Below are positions 17,962 to 27,056 of a stretch of DNA of 61,208 bases, piece by piece. The position numbers and the translations under genes are program-made. The notes below the pieces were generated by a model. It made no database searches. It saw only the letters and a program-made list of their open reading frames with translations, and was not told where the DNA came from. How positions within the stretch are numbered: position 1 is the first letter of the stretch; the number at the start of each line of letters is the position of its first letter. The stretch is from the NCBI GenBank assembly GCA_902789505.1, contig CADAOO010000002.1:1-61208 (forward strand). Reading direction: 5' to 3'. Source of the DNA: an uncultured Methanobrevibacter sp. Lineage in GTDB: Archaea; Methanobacteriota; Methanobacteria; Methanobacteriales; Methanobacteriaceae.

Positions 17962-18966
17962 TTAATAACCGTTCATTTTTAATATCACATATAAAATTAA
18001 AATGACTGCCAATGCAATAATTGCATATCTGGCAGGCAGGAATCTGGTTTGTTTGAATTCTTTATCTTCTATATCTCCCTGTCTCATAATTCTGTCCTTT
18101 TCAAAAGAACATTTTTGATAAATAGCTTCAATATCCTTTGGAAGTCTGCCGTATTCATTCAACATGTTGATTGTTTTATTCAGGTATTGTATGGCTTTTT
18201 GTTCATCGCCAAGATTAACACAACAGAAGGCGGCTTTATAATTGAAATTAGTTTTTAATTCCAAATCATCTTCAATTTTATTCTCGTAGGGAATACATTC
18301 ATTATAAGCTTTCAATGCTTCTTTATAATCCTTAAGCTCATATAATGCATCACCTTTGGCATTGAATGCAATTAAAGTATTTTCTTCTTTGAGTGATTTG
18401 TTTAAATAGATTAATGCCTCTTCATTTTCACCGGTTTTCTGAAGCAGCTGTCCTTTGTATAGGTCGGTTTTTTGTGATGATCCAAATTGATTTTCGTAAT
18501 TTTTAAGACTTCTAAGTGCATCCTGATATCTTTTTGCTTTAATTAAAAGCTCAATTCTCGCCATGATAATTTCTTTTTTAGACAGGCGCGGCTTTTCGAT
18601 ATTTGAGTAGGGTTTATATTTGTTTAAAACATTATCCATAATTTCCAATGATTCATCAATGTTGCCCTTGTTGAATCTGGACATTGCCTTATCGCACAAT
18701 ACGTTAATGGATTTTGGCTGCTTTTCCAGATACTGGTCAAAGTATTTCTCCCCATAATCCCCGTTGTCATGTGTCTTTTCGTAATATTGATAATAAAGTC
18801 CTTTTTCTTCAAGCGCGGGCAAATAGTCATTTTCAATCAACAGGTCCAAAATGGATAGATATGATTCAACATCATCCTTTCCGTGTCTTTTTCTGGCTAA
18901 TTTAACAGCCTCATTTAAATTATCTTCTTCAATATATTGTTTTGCTTGCAGAATGAAATCGCTCAT
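17962..18966 (-). CDS. Tetratricopeptide-repeat protein with C-terminal membrane anchor
   Basis: About 334 residues made mostly of helical TPR-like repeats (for example DALYELKDYKEALKAYNECI and NLGDEQKAIQYLNKTI), then a single hydrophobic helix at the C-terminus (ARYAIIALAVILILYVIL). The tail-anchored layout suggests a protein-interaction scaffold facing the cytoplasm. The frame opens three codons earlier, but ATG 18966 follows AGGTTGAT. First gene of a three-gene minus-strand set with the aldo-keto reductase and methyltransferase. Confidence 0.8.
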   Translation of the reverse strand: MSDFILQAKQYIEEDNLNEAVKLARKRHGKDDVESYLSILDLLIENDYLPALEEKGLYYQYYEKTHDNGDYGEKYFDQYLEKQPKSINVLCDKAMSRFNKGNIDESLEIMDNVLNKYKPYSNIEKPRLSKKEIIMARIELLIKAKRYQDALRSLKNYENQFGSSQKTDLYKGQLLQKTGENEEALIYLNKSLKEENTLIAFNAKGDALYELKDYKEALKAYNECIPYENKIEDDLELKTNFNYKAAFCCVNLGDEQKAIQYLNKTINMLNEYGRLPKDIEAIYQKCSFEKDRIMRQGDIEDKEFKQTRFLPARYAIIALAVILILYVILKMNGY

Positions 18967-19096
18967 TAATATCAACCTAATTTTTTTATCAAGCTCCGAT
19001 TTTTTATAACTACTCTCACTATATTTATATATTTTTAGATAGATAAATAATAGTGCTTATTTTTCATTATTGAATTAATTAAATTGTGATGATTAA

Positions 19097-20767
19097 ATGA
19101 ATGATTTAGAAGAAATTATCTATAAACATGCTTTATTGAACGCAGCAAAACATAAGGGAAGTGCAAATCCCGGTGCTGTAATGGGTTCAATCATGTCAAA
19201 TGAACCAGAACTTAGAAGCAAGGCAAAAGAAATCGGTCCTATGTCCGGTAAAATTGTAGCAAAAGTAAATGCTTTATCTCCTGAAGAACAGGCCAGCGAA
19301 ATGGAAAAATTGGGTATTGAAGTTGAAGATAAAAAACCTAAAGCCAAAGAAACAGGATTGCAAGAGCTTCCGGGAACTCATGAAAATATCGTTTTACGTT
19401 TTGCTCCAAATCCGAGCGGACCTTTGCATATCGGCCACTCTCGAGCAGCTGTCCCAAATGCGGAATATGTAAAAAGACATAACGGCAAATTGATTTTAAG
19501 GATAGAGGATACAGATCCTAAACGGGTTTATGAACCTGCCTATGAAATGATTCCTGAGGATTTGGAATGGCTGGGAATCAAGGCCGATGAGGTAATTTAT
19601 CAGTCCGATAGATTTGAAATTTATTATGATTATGCACGTCAGCTGATTGAAAAAGGCGCAGCCTACATGTGTACCTGTGACGGGGCTACTTTTAAAGAGC
19701 TTAAAGACAACTGTAAAGCTTGCCCGTGCAGGGACAATAGTGTAGAGGAGAATTTGGAATTATGGGATAAATTCGACACTATGCAAGCAGGTGAAGCAGT
19801 ACTCAGGGTAAAAACTGACATTGCCCATAAGAATCCTGCAATCAGGGACTGGGTGGCTATGAGATTAGTTGATGAAACTCACCCTCGTTTAGGTACAAAA
19901 TACAGGATTTATCCTATGATGAATTTCTCTGTAGCTGTGGATGACCATTTGATGGGTTTAACTCATGTTTTGAGAGGAAAAGACCATCTGGCAAATACAG
20001 AAAAGCAAAAATATCTCTATGATCATATGGGATGGGATGTGCCTGAGTATATACACTATGGCAGGCTCAAAATGGAGGATATTGCATTAAGTACCTCTAA
20101 AGCAATGGCAGGAATTGAAGACGGAACCTATTCCGGATGGGATGACCCTAGACTCGGTACTTTAAGGGCTATTGCAAGACGTGGAATTGACCCAAGAACA
20201 ATATATAATTTAATCACTGAAATTGGTGTTAAAATGGCCGATTCAGCCATCAGTTGGAAAAAGATTTACGGTTTAAATCGTAATTTCATCGAGCCGATAG
20301 CCAACAGGTATTTCTTCTGCGAAGAACCGCAGTTGATTGAAGTTGAAGGTTACAGTGATGGAAAAGTGGATATCGAAAGGCCGCTTCATGCAGACCATCT
20401 CGATAGGGGAAACAGAATTTTACCGTTTGACGGAAAAGTGTATCTGGCAAAATCTGACATTAAAGACGGTTTATTCAGGTTGATGGATGCTGTTAATGTT
20501 GAAATCGCCGGTGATGAAATAAGATATCATTCAAACTCATTTGAGGAGGCACGTGAAGTTAAAGCCAGAATCATTCAATGGGTTCCGGCTGAAGACAATG
20601 TTAATGTAAAAATTGTTATGGATGATGCATCAATAAAAGAAGGTCTTGGCGAAAGTGCGCTTAATGATTTGAAAGTTGGGGATATAGTTCAGTTTGAAAG
20701 AGTTGGATTTGCACGTCTTGATGAAGTTAAGGATGATGAATTGGTATTTTATTATGCACATAAATAG
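19097..20767 (+). CDS. gltX: Glutamyl-tRNA synthetase (archaeal type)
   Basis: A 556-residue class I synthetase that charges tRNA-Glu, and in many archaea also tRNA-Gln as the substrate of the GatDE amidotransferase. The archaeal N-terminal extension of about 95 residues is followed by RFAPNPSGPLHIGHSRA (the HIGH motif), LRIEDTDPKR, and ALSTSKAMAGI (the KMSKS equivalent). The C-terminal half is the beta-barrel anticodon domain found in archaeal and eukaryotic enzymes. Cysteines near CTCDGATFKELKDNCKACPC suggest a zinc site. Confidence 0.96.
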   Translation: MNDLEEIIYKHALLNAAKHKGSANPGAVMGSIMSNEPELRSKAKEIGPMSGKIVAKVNALSPEEQASEMEKLGIEVEDKKPKAKETGLQELPGTHENIVLRFAPNPSGPLHIGHSRAAVPNAEYVKRHNGKLILRIEDTDPKRVYEPAYEMIPEDLEWLGIKADEVIYQSDRFEIYYDYARQLIEKGAAYMCTCDGATFKELKDNCKACPCRDNSVEENLELWDKFDTMQAGEAVLRVKTDIAHKNPAIRDWVAMRLVDETHPRLGTKYRIYPMMNFSVAVDDHLMGLTHVLRGKDHLANTEKQKYLYDHMGWDVPEYIHYGRLKMEDIALSTSKAMAGIEDGTYSGWDDPRLGTLRAIARRGIDPRTIYNLITEIGVKMADSAISWKKIYGLNRNFIEPIANRYFFCEEPQLIEVEGYSDGKVDIERPLHADHLDRGNRILPFDGKVYLAKSDIKDGLFRLMDAVNVEIAGDEIRYHSNSFEEAREVKARIIQWVPAEDNVNVKIVMDDASIKEGLGESALNDLKVGDIVQFERVGFARLDEVKDDELVFYYAHK

Positions 20768-20776
20768 GTGATTGCA

Positions 20777-21244
20777 GTGACTATGTTTTCAAATGGATTT
20801 TCAACACTTCAAATGCCTGAAGATTTTGAATCCATTCCAACCAAAGATGAATTCAATGACATGTATCTGGTGAATACTAAAATCCCAATGTCCATTAAAT
20901 TTTCAACTACCCCTACTCTGGTAGGCCTTCCTGCTATAAAGGATGATATTGAAAAAAATATAAAAAATAACGATAAAATCAATTTAATAGCTTCCGATTT
21001 TTTGGCTATAAATGATGATATTTATTATATGATCGTTTCATCTTTTTCTGATGGGGAAAAGGAAGTTCGCCGTAACGAATTTTTATATGTGGAAGACAAT
21101 AACCTGTACATTTTCGAATATACCTACCCTTATGCAGACAGGGAATTGGATGACTTTTATTTAAATGTTATCCGTTCTTTAAAGATTATTGTTCCAAAAT
21201 ACATAGTTGAGAATGGCAGTTACAGGTTAAATAAGAAAGAGTAA
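20777..21244 (+). CDS. Hypothetical protein, PsbP/DUF1795-like
   Basis: About 155 residues. The pattern MFSNGFSTLQMPEDFESIP at the start and late YPYADRELDDFYLNVIRSLKI resemble small PsbP-like proteins, in which an N-terminal strand pair is followed by a mixed sheet and a final DxFxxxIxSLK helix. There is no signal peptide or membrane segment. AGGTGATT at 20765-20772 supports the GTG at 20777; GTG 20768 and ATG 20783 are alternatives. It follows gltX within 10 nt. The function is unknown. Confidence 0.65.
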   Translation: MTMFSNGFSTLQMPEDFESIPTKDEFNDMYLVNTKIPMSIKFSTTPTLVGLPAIKDDIEKNIKNNDKINLIASDFLAINDDIYYMIVSSFSDGEKEVRRNEFLYVEDNNLYIFEYTYPYADRELDDFYLNVIRSLKIIVPKYIVENGSYRLNKKE

Positions 21245-21300
21245 TCTTTTTTATTATTTTTTTTTTTAAAATAGTATAGTTAAAAAGAAAAAATAGAAGT
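21245..21300. terminator. Oligo-T terminator between convergent genes
   Basis: Directly after the hypothetical gene lies CTTTTTTATTATTTTTTTTTTTT, a T tract suited to archaeal termination of the plus-strand unit. The opposing gene ends at 21308. Confidence 0.5.
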
Positions 21301-21307
21301 ATACTTT

Positions 21308-23020
21308 TTAGTATACTTTTTTGACATCAGATGGTTTGATGGTAATGTTCTGTCTTCTGTATTTTACAGAAATGTCATCGCCATTTATTGAATAAACCTG
21401 GCTTGAGTATGTTTCACCTAAATGGTTGAAAATAATTTCATCACCTTTTTTAAGAACAACTTCATTGTTGTTGATTTGGATTTTGATGTTGTCCCTTGAA
21501 GGTTTTTCTTTAATGGATGGAATACTTGATTCAACAGGTTTTTCAGGTGTATCATTAATTATGCTAAACACTTTTTCTGAATTTTTCTGTCTTAATCCGT
21601 CATCAAAGTCTGCTCTGTGATACTCCTCATAAGTTGCTTCAAAATCGCTGTGGGTCTCGTTAATGATCGGTGCGAAATCATCATCATATTCATTTACATT
21701 TCTGATGAAATCTTCTTCAATATGAGGTGCTTCAGGTTCGTCAAGTGTAAGTCTGTCTTTTACATCTTTGAATAGTTTGGATCCTTTAATTGTGTTTGTG
21801 ATTTTAGCAAGGTCTTTTCTGTAATCTAAATCACTATCATATTTGTTATCATTATTGTTTGAATTAATGCCGGCTCCTGATTCATAGCTGCTTTTTGTTT
21901 CATCAACTTTTGTAGGAGTTTTAAGTATTGGTTCTTTAATTTCGTCTTTTGGAGTTTTATTTTCCACATTATCAAGTAAAACATCTGTTATTCCGGCACT
22001 TTCAGAGATGCTTTCAGGTTCTTCTTTTACTTCCTGGGAAGCAGTGGTAATAGCTTCTTCAATATCCTGTGATGTGACAATTGGAGTTTCGCTGTCCTCA
22101 CTTTCGATTTTTTCCTCTACATCAATTTCAGAGCTAATTAAATCATTGACTGTTTCTTCAGGTTCTGATGTTTCGGTGGTTTCGGTTATTATGTTGCTGA
22201 TTGTTTCCTCTTTGGTTTCTTCTTTGGTTTCGGTTATTATGTTGCTGATTGTTTCTTCTTTGGTTTCGGTTATTATGTTGCTGACTGTTTCTTCTTCAGG
22301 TTTTTCTTTAGTTTCATTTATTAATTGGGTGATTGTTTCTTCTTCATTAGCTATAATTTCTTCAATAAGCGCATCATCTGTTTTGTTTTCTTGTTTTTGT
22401 TTGATGCTTTCTTTTAATTCATTTATTTCTTTATCATCCTCAGCATTGCGAGTTTCTTTTTCTCTTTCACTATCTTTTCTTTTGGATTCTTTAATCAATT
22501 CATCAATAGTGAATAAATCTTTTAATTCATGTTTTTCATTGTTATTTTGAGTCATAATATCCATCTGGCTTTGTTTAATTGGTTCTTGAAATTTCTCAAC
22601 AGTATTTCCATAATCAATAAGTACTTGATTTTGAGATTCGTATTTAACATTGTTGTACAAATTGGCATTGTTTTCAACTTCGTAAACGGCAGGTTCCTCA
22701 TAAATGTCATTTAATGGGGCATTGTTTTCAACTTCGTAAACGGCAGGTTCCTCATAAATGTCGTTTAATGGGGCATTGTTTTCAATGTTGTCATAATCAT
22801 ATTTATTAGGTTGGATATGAGCGGATTCGGAATTATCATGATTTCTAGACAAAATATTTTTCCCGGAATTAAGTATGCTGTTGGTTCGTTCAGTATCATT
22901 TAATTTCGGTTCTACACTGTTTGTAAGTTTATCTCCGTTATAATGCTTTTTAACCATTATTGCAGCGGCAATACCAATGATTGCTATAATTATCCAGATT
23001 AAAATTGTAATTCCATTCAT
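21308..23020 (-). CDS. Membrane-anchored acidic repeat protein with C-terminal SH3-like domain
   Basis: A 570-residue protein I cannot assign to a named family. Residues 4-25 form one membrane helix, followed by a basic stop-transfer segment and then about 450 residues of low-complexity sequence rich in E, N, T, I and S. That region includes an 18-residue tandem repeat (NNAPLNDIYEEPAVYEV) and ETKEETISNIIT repeats. The last 65 residues look like a small beta barrel (VVLKKGDEIIFNHLGETYSSQVYSI). The topology suggests a cytoplasmic scaffold tethered to the membrane. The repeats imply rapid length evolution. Confidence 0.7.
   Translation of the reverse strand: MNGITILIWIIIAIIGIAAAIMVKKHYNGDKLTNSVEPKLNDTERTNSILNSGKNILSRNHDNSESAHIQPNKYDYDNIENNAPLNDIYEEPAVYEVENNAPLNDIYEEPAVYEVENNANLYNNVKYESQNQVLIDYGNTVEKFQEPIKQSQMDIMTQNNNEKHELKDLFTIDELIKESKRKDSEREKETRNAEDDKEINELKESIKQKQENKTDDALIEEIIANEEETITQLINETKEKPEEETVSNIITETKEETISNIITETKEETKEETISNIITETTETSEPEETVNDLISSEIDVEEKIESEDSETPIVTSQDIEEAITTASQEVKEEPESISESAGITDVLLDNVENKTPKDEIKEPILKTPTKVDETKSSYESGAGINSNNNDNKYDSDLDYRKDLAKITNTIKGSKLFKDVKDRLTLDEPEAPHIEEDFIRNVNEYDDDFAPIINETHSDFEATYEEYHRADFDDGLRQKNSEKVFSIINDTPEKPVESSIPSIKEKPSRDNIKIQINNNEVVLKKGDEIIFNHLGETYSSQVYSINGDDISVKYRRQNITIKPSDVKKVY
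22181..22300 (-). repeat. Short in-frame repeat encoding ETKEETISNIIT units
   Basis: The 20-nt string TTTCGGTTATTATGTTGCTG begins at 22181, 22229 and 22265 (plus-strand reading), so copies are 48 and 36 nt apart, both multiples of three. The reading frame of the acidic protein is kept. This pattern indicates slippage or unequal recombination. Confidence 0.8.
22664..22771 (-). repeat. 54-nt tandem direct repeat, two copies plus a partial third
   Basis: Two adjacent 54-nt units (22664-22717 and 22718-22771) differ at very few bases and encode 18-residue repeats NNAPLNDIYEEPAVYEV plus one residue. A third copy begins at 22772 and soon diverges. Near identity at the DNA level suggests a recent duplication. 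Confidence 0.85.
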
Positions 23021-23200
23021 ATTTCCAACTTCTAATTTTTTTTAAATTAATAGTATTATATATTTATGTAAAAAAGTTAATTATAAATATTTTCATATTT
23101 TCAATAAGGGGATATTTTTTAAAAAATTTTTGACTAATCATTCATTTTATATATTGCAAAAATAAAATATAAATTAGATTAATATTAATGAGGATTAATT

Positions 23201-24436
23201 ATGGTCGTTAAAATTAATGAGAACTATCTTAAATTGAAAAGCAGTTATCTATTTGTTGAAGTTGCAAGAAGGGAAGCTGAATTTAGTAAGGCAAATCCCG
23301 ACGCGGATATTATTAAAATGGGTATTGGGGATGTAACCAAGCCTTTAGTCCCGGCTGTTGTGGATGCATTCCATAAAGCCGTTGATGAAATGGGTAATGC
23401 AGACACTTTCATGGGATATGGTCCTGAACAAGGTTACGGATTTTTAGCCGATGCAATTATTGAAAATGATTATAATAAATATGGTGTTGATTTGGATGCA
23501 TCTGAAGTATTCATTAGTGACGGCGCAAAATGTGATACAGGTAATATCCAGGAAATCTTCGGTATCGACAATAAGATTGCAGTAACCGATCCGGTTTATA
23601 CAGTATATGTTGACACAAATGTGATGGCAGGAAGAACCGGTGAAATGCAGGATAATGGAATGTATGAAGGATTAACCTACATAAAATGTAATTCAGAAAA
23701 CGGTTTTGTTCCTGAACTTCCGTCAGAACCTGTGGATATTATTTATTTATGTTATCCAAATAATCCGACAGGAACCACTCTCACCCGTGACCAATTAAAA
23801 GTATTTGTTGATTATGCAAAGGAAAATAAAGCTATTATATTATTTGATGCTGCTTATGAAATGTTCATAACAGAAGATGATGTTCCTCACACCATATATG
23901 AAATTGAAGGAGCAAAGGAAGTTGCTATTGAATTTAAGAGTTTTTCAAAAACTGCAGGATTTACCGGAACACGCTGCGCATACACTATCGTTCCTAAAGA
24001 GTTAATCGGATATGACAGTAAAGGAAATGAAGTGGAAATCAATCCATTATGGAACAGAAGACAAACAACTAAATTCAATGGTGCATCTTATCCTGTACAA
24101 AGAGCTGCTGAGGCAACTTATTCTCCTGATGGTCAAAAACAGATTAAAGAAGTTGTTGAATATTATATGGAAAACGCTAAAATTATCAGGGAAAGCTTAA
24201 CAGATTTAGGTCTTGAAGTATATGGTGGAGTAAGCTCACCTTATATCTGGGTTAAAACCCCAAACAATATGGATTCATGGGACTTCTTTGATTTGCTATT
24301 AAATGAGGCTAATGTTGTTGGAACTCCTGGATCCGGATTTGGTCCTAGTGGTGAAGGATATTTAAGACTCACTGCATTCAATACTTTGGAAAATACTAAA
24401 GAAGCAATGGATAGGATTTCAAAATTAGAATTTTAG
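23201..24436 (+). CDS. dapL: LL-diaminopimelate aminotransferase
   Basis: A 411-residue PLP enzyme of fold type I that makes LL-diaminopimelate directly from tetrahydrodipicolinate, the lysine route used by many methanogens. Motifs are [40 protein letters not shown], the PLP lysine in [18 protein letters not shown] and the arginine region YLRLTAFN. Length matches the DapL family. TATA-like TTTTATATATT lies near 23147. Lysine is also a pseudomurein component in these archaea. Confidence 0.95.
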   Translation: MVVKINENYLKLKSSYLFVEVARREAEFSKANPDADIIKMGIGDVTKPLVPAVVDAFHKAVDEMGNADTFMGYGPEQGYGFLADAIIENDYNKYGVDLDASEVFISDGAKCDTGNIQEIFGIDNKIAVTDPVYTVYVDTNVMAGRTGEMQDNGMYEGLTYIKCNSENGFVPELPSEPVDIIYLCYPNNPTGTTLTRDQLKVFVDYAKENKAIILFDAAYEMFITEDDVPHTIYEIEGAKEVAIEFKSFSKTAGFTGTRCAYTIVPKELIGYDSKGNEVEINPLWNRRQTTKFNGASYPVQRAAEATYSPDGQKQIKEVVEYYMENAKIIRESLTDLGLEVYGGVSSPYIWVKTPNNMDSWDFFDLLLNEANVVGTPGSGFGPSGEGYLRLTAFNTLENTKEAMDRISKLEF

Positions 24437-24445
24437 GTGTTTATA

Positions 24446-25138
24446 TTGAAAGTAATAGAAAAACCAATAACTATCGAAGAAGATGACTCATTTAAGATGG
24501 TATTGTCAAAATATGGTGCTTTAGCTTTAGACAAACAGGAAAATCTTTCAGAACTGATTGGTGAAACTTCCGGTGAGTTGGATATTGAAAAAGGCATTCT
24601 ATCTTTTGGCGATATAGTTTTTCCAATTCAAATATTAGGATTTTACTCTCAAGACTTAATGCAATGGTCTTGGGCGTGGGATAATGAAGAGATATTCGGG
24701 GAAAATTTAATCAGAGCATCAAAACAAATGAAAACTATTGGGGATGAGTTTGATATACCTGAGTTTACTTCTACAGCAATTCAATCTGATTTCAATGATT
24801 GCCATACATTGGCTATGGTTGCAACTTCAATATTGAATATGGATGCTTATTATGCAGTATCTGAAGATGGTATTGACATTTTTGTGCTTATCAAATCAGA
24901 TTTAATCGAAGAAAACGATTCAGTAGTAAAATTCAGAGACACTTTCTACACTTTCCAAAAGAATTTCAATATTTATCCAAAAATTGCATTTGAAGCCTAC
25001 ACCAAACTCAAAGGATATGGGTTTAAACCTCATGAGGATTTTGCACTTGCTAAAATCGGTGAAAGCCGTGTAATGGCAGGTTTTACCGAAAGGGGAAATA
25101 TTACCCGTATTATTATATTTGGTGATGAAGAAAGGTGA
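24446..25138 (+). CDS. Conserved hypothetical protein, DUF6882-like
   Basis: About 230 residues, no signal or membrane segment. The stretch FYSQDLMQWSWAWDNE is typical of a family of small cytosolic proteins catalogued as DUF6882, with a following STAIQSDFNDCHTLAMVA helix. Initiation is most likely at TTG 24446, placed 6 nt after AGGTGTTT, since no ATG is available at the beginning. It starts 10 nt after dapL and is followed by two more unknown genes, so it probably shares the dapL transcript. The function is unknown. Confidence 0.6.
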   Translation: MKVIEKPITIEEDDSFKMVLSKYGALALDKQENLSELIGETSGELDIEKGILSFGDIVFPIQILGFYSQDLMQWSWAWDNEEIFGENLIRASKQMKTIGDEFDIPEFTSTAIQSDFNDCHTLAMVATSILNMDAYYAVSEDGIDIFVLIKSDLIEENDSVVKFRDTFYTFQKNFNIYPKIAFEAYTKLKGYGFKPHEDFALAKIGESRVMAGFTERGNITRIIIFGDEER

Positions 25139-25142
25139 TTGT

Positions 25143-25727
25143 ATGAATCCGGATTTAGTTGAAGAAATAGAATTCATGTTGGATACACTCACTAAATCTG
25201 GTTTTTTCAACAAAGAGGAAATCCTTGAAATATTGGAGGATGAATTTATTGAGGAGGATATTGACTTTTCTCAATTTAATTTCTCTTTAAATGACTTTGA
25301 CAATGCCAATTTCGCTAAATTGGAAAAAATTTTCAATGACCTTGCGGATGAAAATATTGTAGCTATTCATAACTGCGGTTACGATATTGAAGAGGGAGTT
25401 CAGGACGCATTTGAGTTGTTTGTTCATTTGCAGAATAATGATTTCACACCAGCAGGTTTTTGTTTTTACACTTTTGAAGATATTGAAGAAGCAATATATG
25501 GAAGTAAATTAAAAATCACCTTCGGGGATTTTGAAAACAATGAAGATAAGGCTTTGGAAATTGGTAAAATTATAAACCGCCACCTTAAAGAAGTCGGTTT
25601 TAAAATCAACTGGGATGGTACAATCAACAACCAAATTGAGATTGTTCCGTTTGTTTGGGACAAGTCTTATAATGAAGAAAAGGAATATGAAATTGAAGGG
25701 GCGTATAATAGTTTTGTAAGGTGTTAA
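25143..25727 (+). CDS. Conserved hypothetical protein, DUF6891-like
   Basis: A protein of 194 residues starting MNPDLVEEIEFMLDTL. The region DAFELFVHLQNNDFTPAGFCFYTFEDIEEAI is characteristic of proteins catalogued as DUF6891. The frame opens at 25119 inside the preceding gene, but AAAGGTGATT directly before ATG 25143 fixes the start. Acidic and soluble, function unknown. Second of three unknown genes after dapL. Confidence 0.65.
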   Translation: MNPDLVEEIEFMLDTLTKSGFFNKEEILEILEDEFIEEDIDFSQFNFSLNDFDNANFAKLEKIFNDLADENIVAIHNCGYDIEEGVQDAFELFVHLQNNDFTPAGFCFYTFEDIEEAIYGSKLKITFGDFENNEDKALEIGKIINRHLKEVGFKINWDGTINNQIEIVPFVWDKSYNEEKEYEIEGAYNSFVRC

Positions 25728-25729
25728 AA

Positions 25730-26323
25730 ATGAATGGCAGGTCACTTAAATTAATCCGTGATGTAATTATCAATTCAGGCAAATTGACTTCTATAGAAAT
25801 ATCTCAGGATTCAATATACTTGGAATTTAAGGATGTTGAGCTTGGAGTTCCAAAAGAAACGGAAGACTTTTCACTGACAGTTCGTTTTGCACTCGATTCC
25901 TTTTTCACAGTTTTTTATGACAATATCTGGGATATAGAGTTTTTCTCAAAATACAATTTTAAAAATCAATTTTTAAGTGAAGTTGTTTTATTTGAAGTTG
26001 AAGACATCCGCTTCACCGATTTTGAATATCTTAACACTTTTTTCCATGATTTCAAAAAAGAAAAAACAATTTCTGTTGTAGAAGATTTCAGTATTCACAA
26101 TATCAGAAATGACTTTTTCATGTTAATTAAAACAAAGGAAATAGCTATTGCCGTCGGGGGCAATCAGATGGATTTCTTTACTAACCATGAACGGCTGACT
26201 GATGCATCTTTAAGGGAATTGTCAAACCAGTGGATGCTGTACTTTCTGAAGTATCATCTTAAAAGGAATATCATTAAGGATCCTATGTGTGAAAATCATC
26301 CTTTAGCATATCCTAAAAAATAA
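25730..26323 (+). CDS. Hypothetical protein
   Basis: 197 residues, soluble, mixed alpha/beta by appearance (alternating strands such as SIYLEFKDVELGV and IAIAVGGNQMDFF), with a C-terminal helical segment and a final HPLAYPKK. I recognise no family. The ATG at 25730 lies 2 nt after the preceding stop, with AAGGTG as ribosome site, so it is translationally linked to the two previous genes. It may work with them, as all three share size and lack catalytic signatures. Confidence 0.6.
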   Translation: MNGRSLKLIRDVIINSGKLTSIEISQDSIYLEFKDVELGVPKETEDFSLTVRFALDSFFTVFYDNIWDIEFFSKYNFKNQFLSEVVLFEVEDIRFTDFEYLNTFFHDFKKEKTISVVEDFSIHNIRNDFFMLIKTKEIAIAVGGNQMDFFTNHERLTDASLRELSNQWMLYFLKYHLKRNIIKDPMCENHPLAYPKK

Positions 26324-26438
26324 TAATAACTCTTTTTTTCTTATATCTTTCATTATTTTAATTTTAAAACATTCAATATGCTGTTTTTCAGTAAAACAAT
26401 TAAAATTATTAATCATATATTCAAATAAAAAAAAGAAA

Positions 26439-27056
26439 TTAGAAGAAGGACATCATGAAATTATACATGTCCCTAATTCCGGATACAAATCCGTTATACT
26501 GATTGTTATGAATATTGGCCATATCATCTTCAATACGGTAATCCACTTCTTTTTGGAATGTAGTGTTATTGTAGTCGTGGTCTGTAAAGTAATGAAGCTG
26601 AATTGCATAATTGGTATCCTGAGTATGGAAAACATAGTTAACACCAATATGATTCCATATTGTGTCAGTATCTCTTGAAGGATTTGAGAAGTATTGTTTT
26701 GAAACTGGAATGCCTCCTAAAGTGATATCCTCAGTTTTGAGAACTTTATAACCTCCATTTTCCATAGCCCTAAATTTGGCTTCCGAGATTGACGAAATAT
26801 GATCTTCAGGCCAATCATCCCAATGGTCTATAACTACATACTTATTTGTAATTGCATTGGGGGTTTTTGATTCGTTTGTCATATTCAATTCTTCGGTTGT
26901 ATTCCAAGCTTCCGGAACAACAGTTGCACTGTGGCCGAATTCGATACTTTTATCAGTTTTAAGACTTAAAAAACTATTGATTGCATTGATATTGGTTGCA
27001 ATGAATAATATGATAATAAAGATAAGTACCGCATGAAGTATATCTTTTCGCCTCAT
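26439..27056 (-). CDS. Membrane-anchored extracytoplasmic protein, PsbP-like
   Basis: 205 residues. An N-terminal basic stretch (MRRKD) and a hydrophobic helix (about residues 7-26) give an anchor or signal; the remainder is hydrophilic and carries several N-x-T/S sites, consistent with exposure outside the cell. The GGIPVSKQYFSNPS and DTIWNHIGVNYVFHTQDTNYAIQLHYF segments resemble small PsbP/DUF1795-like folds. It overlaps the glycosyltransferase gene by 4 nt, so it is the last gene of the signalling operon and may act with the glycosyltransferase at the cell surface (inference). Confidence 0.65.
   Translation of the reverse strand: MRRKDILHAVLIFIIILFIATNINAINSFLSLKTDKSIEFGHSATVVPEAWNTTEELNMTNESKTPNAITNKYVVIDHWDDWPEDHISSISEAKFRAMENGGYKVLKTEDITLGGIPVSKQYFSNPSRDTDTIWNHIGVNYVFHTQDTNYAIQLHYFTDHDYNNTTFQKEVDYRIEDDMANIHNNQYNGFVSGIRDMYNFMMSFF

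Noticed and set aside
22008-22550. Long plus-strand open frame of 180 codons rich in S, V and L
   Set aside because: It is the complement of the repetitive acidic protein; the low-complexity S/V/L composition is simply the antisense of E/T/I codons, and no ribosome site precedes it.
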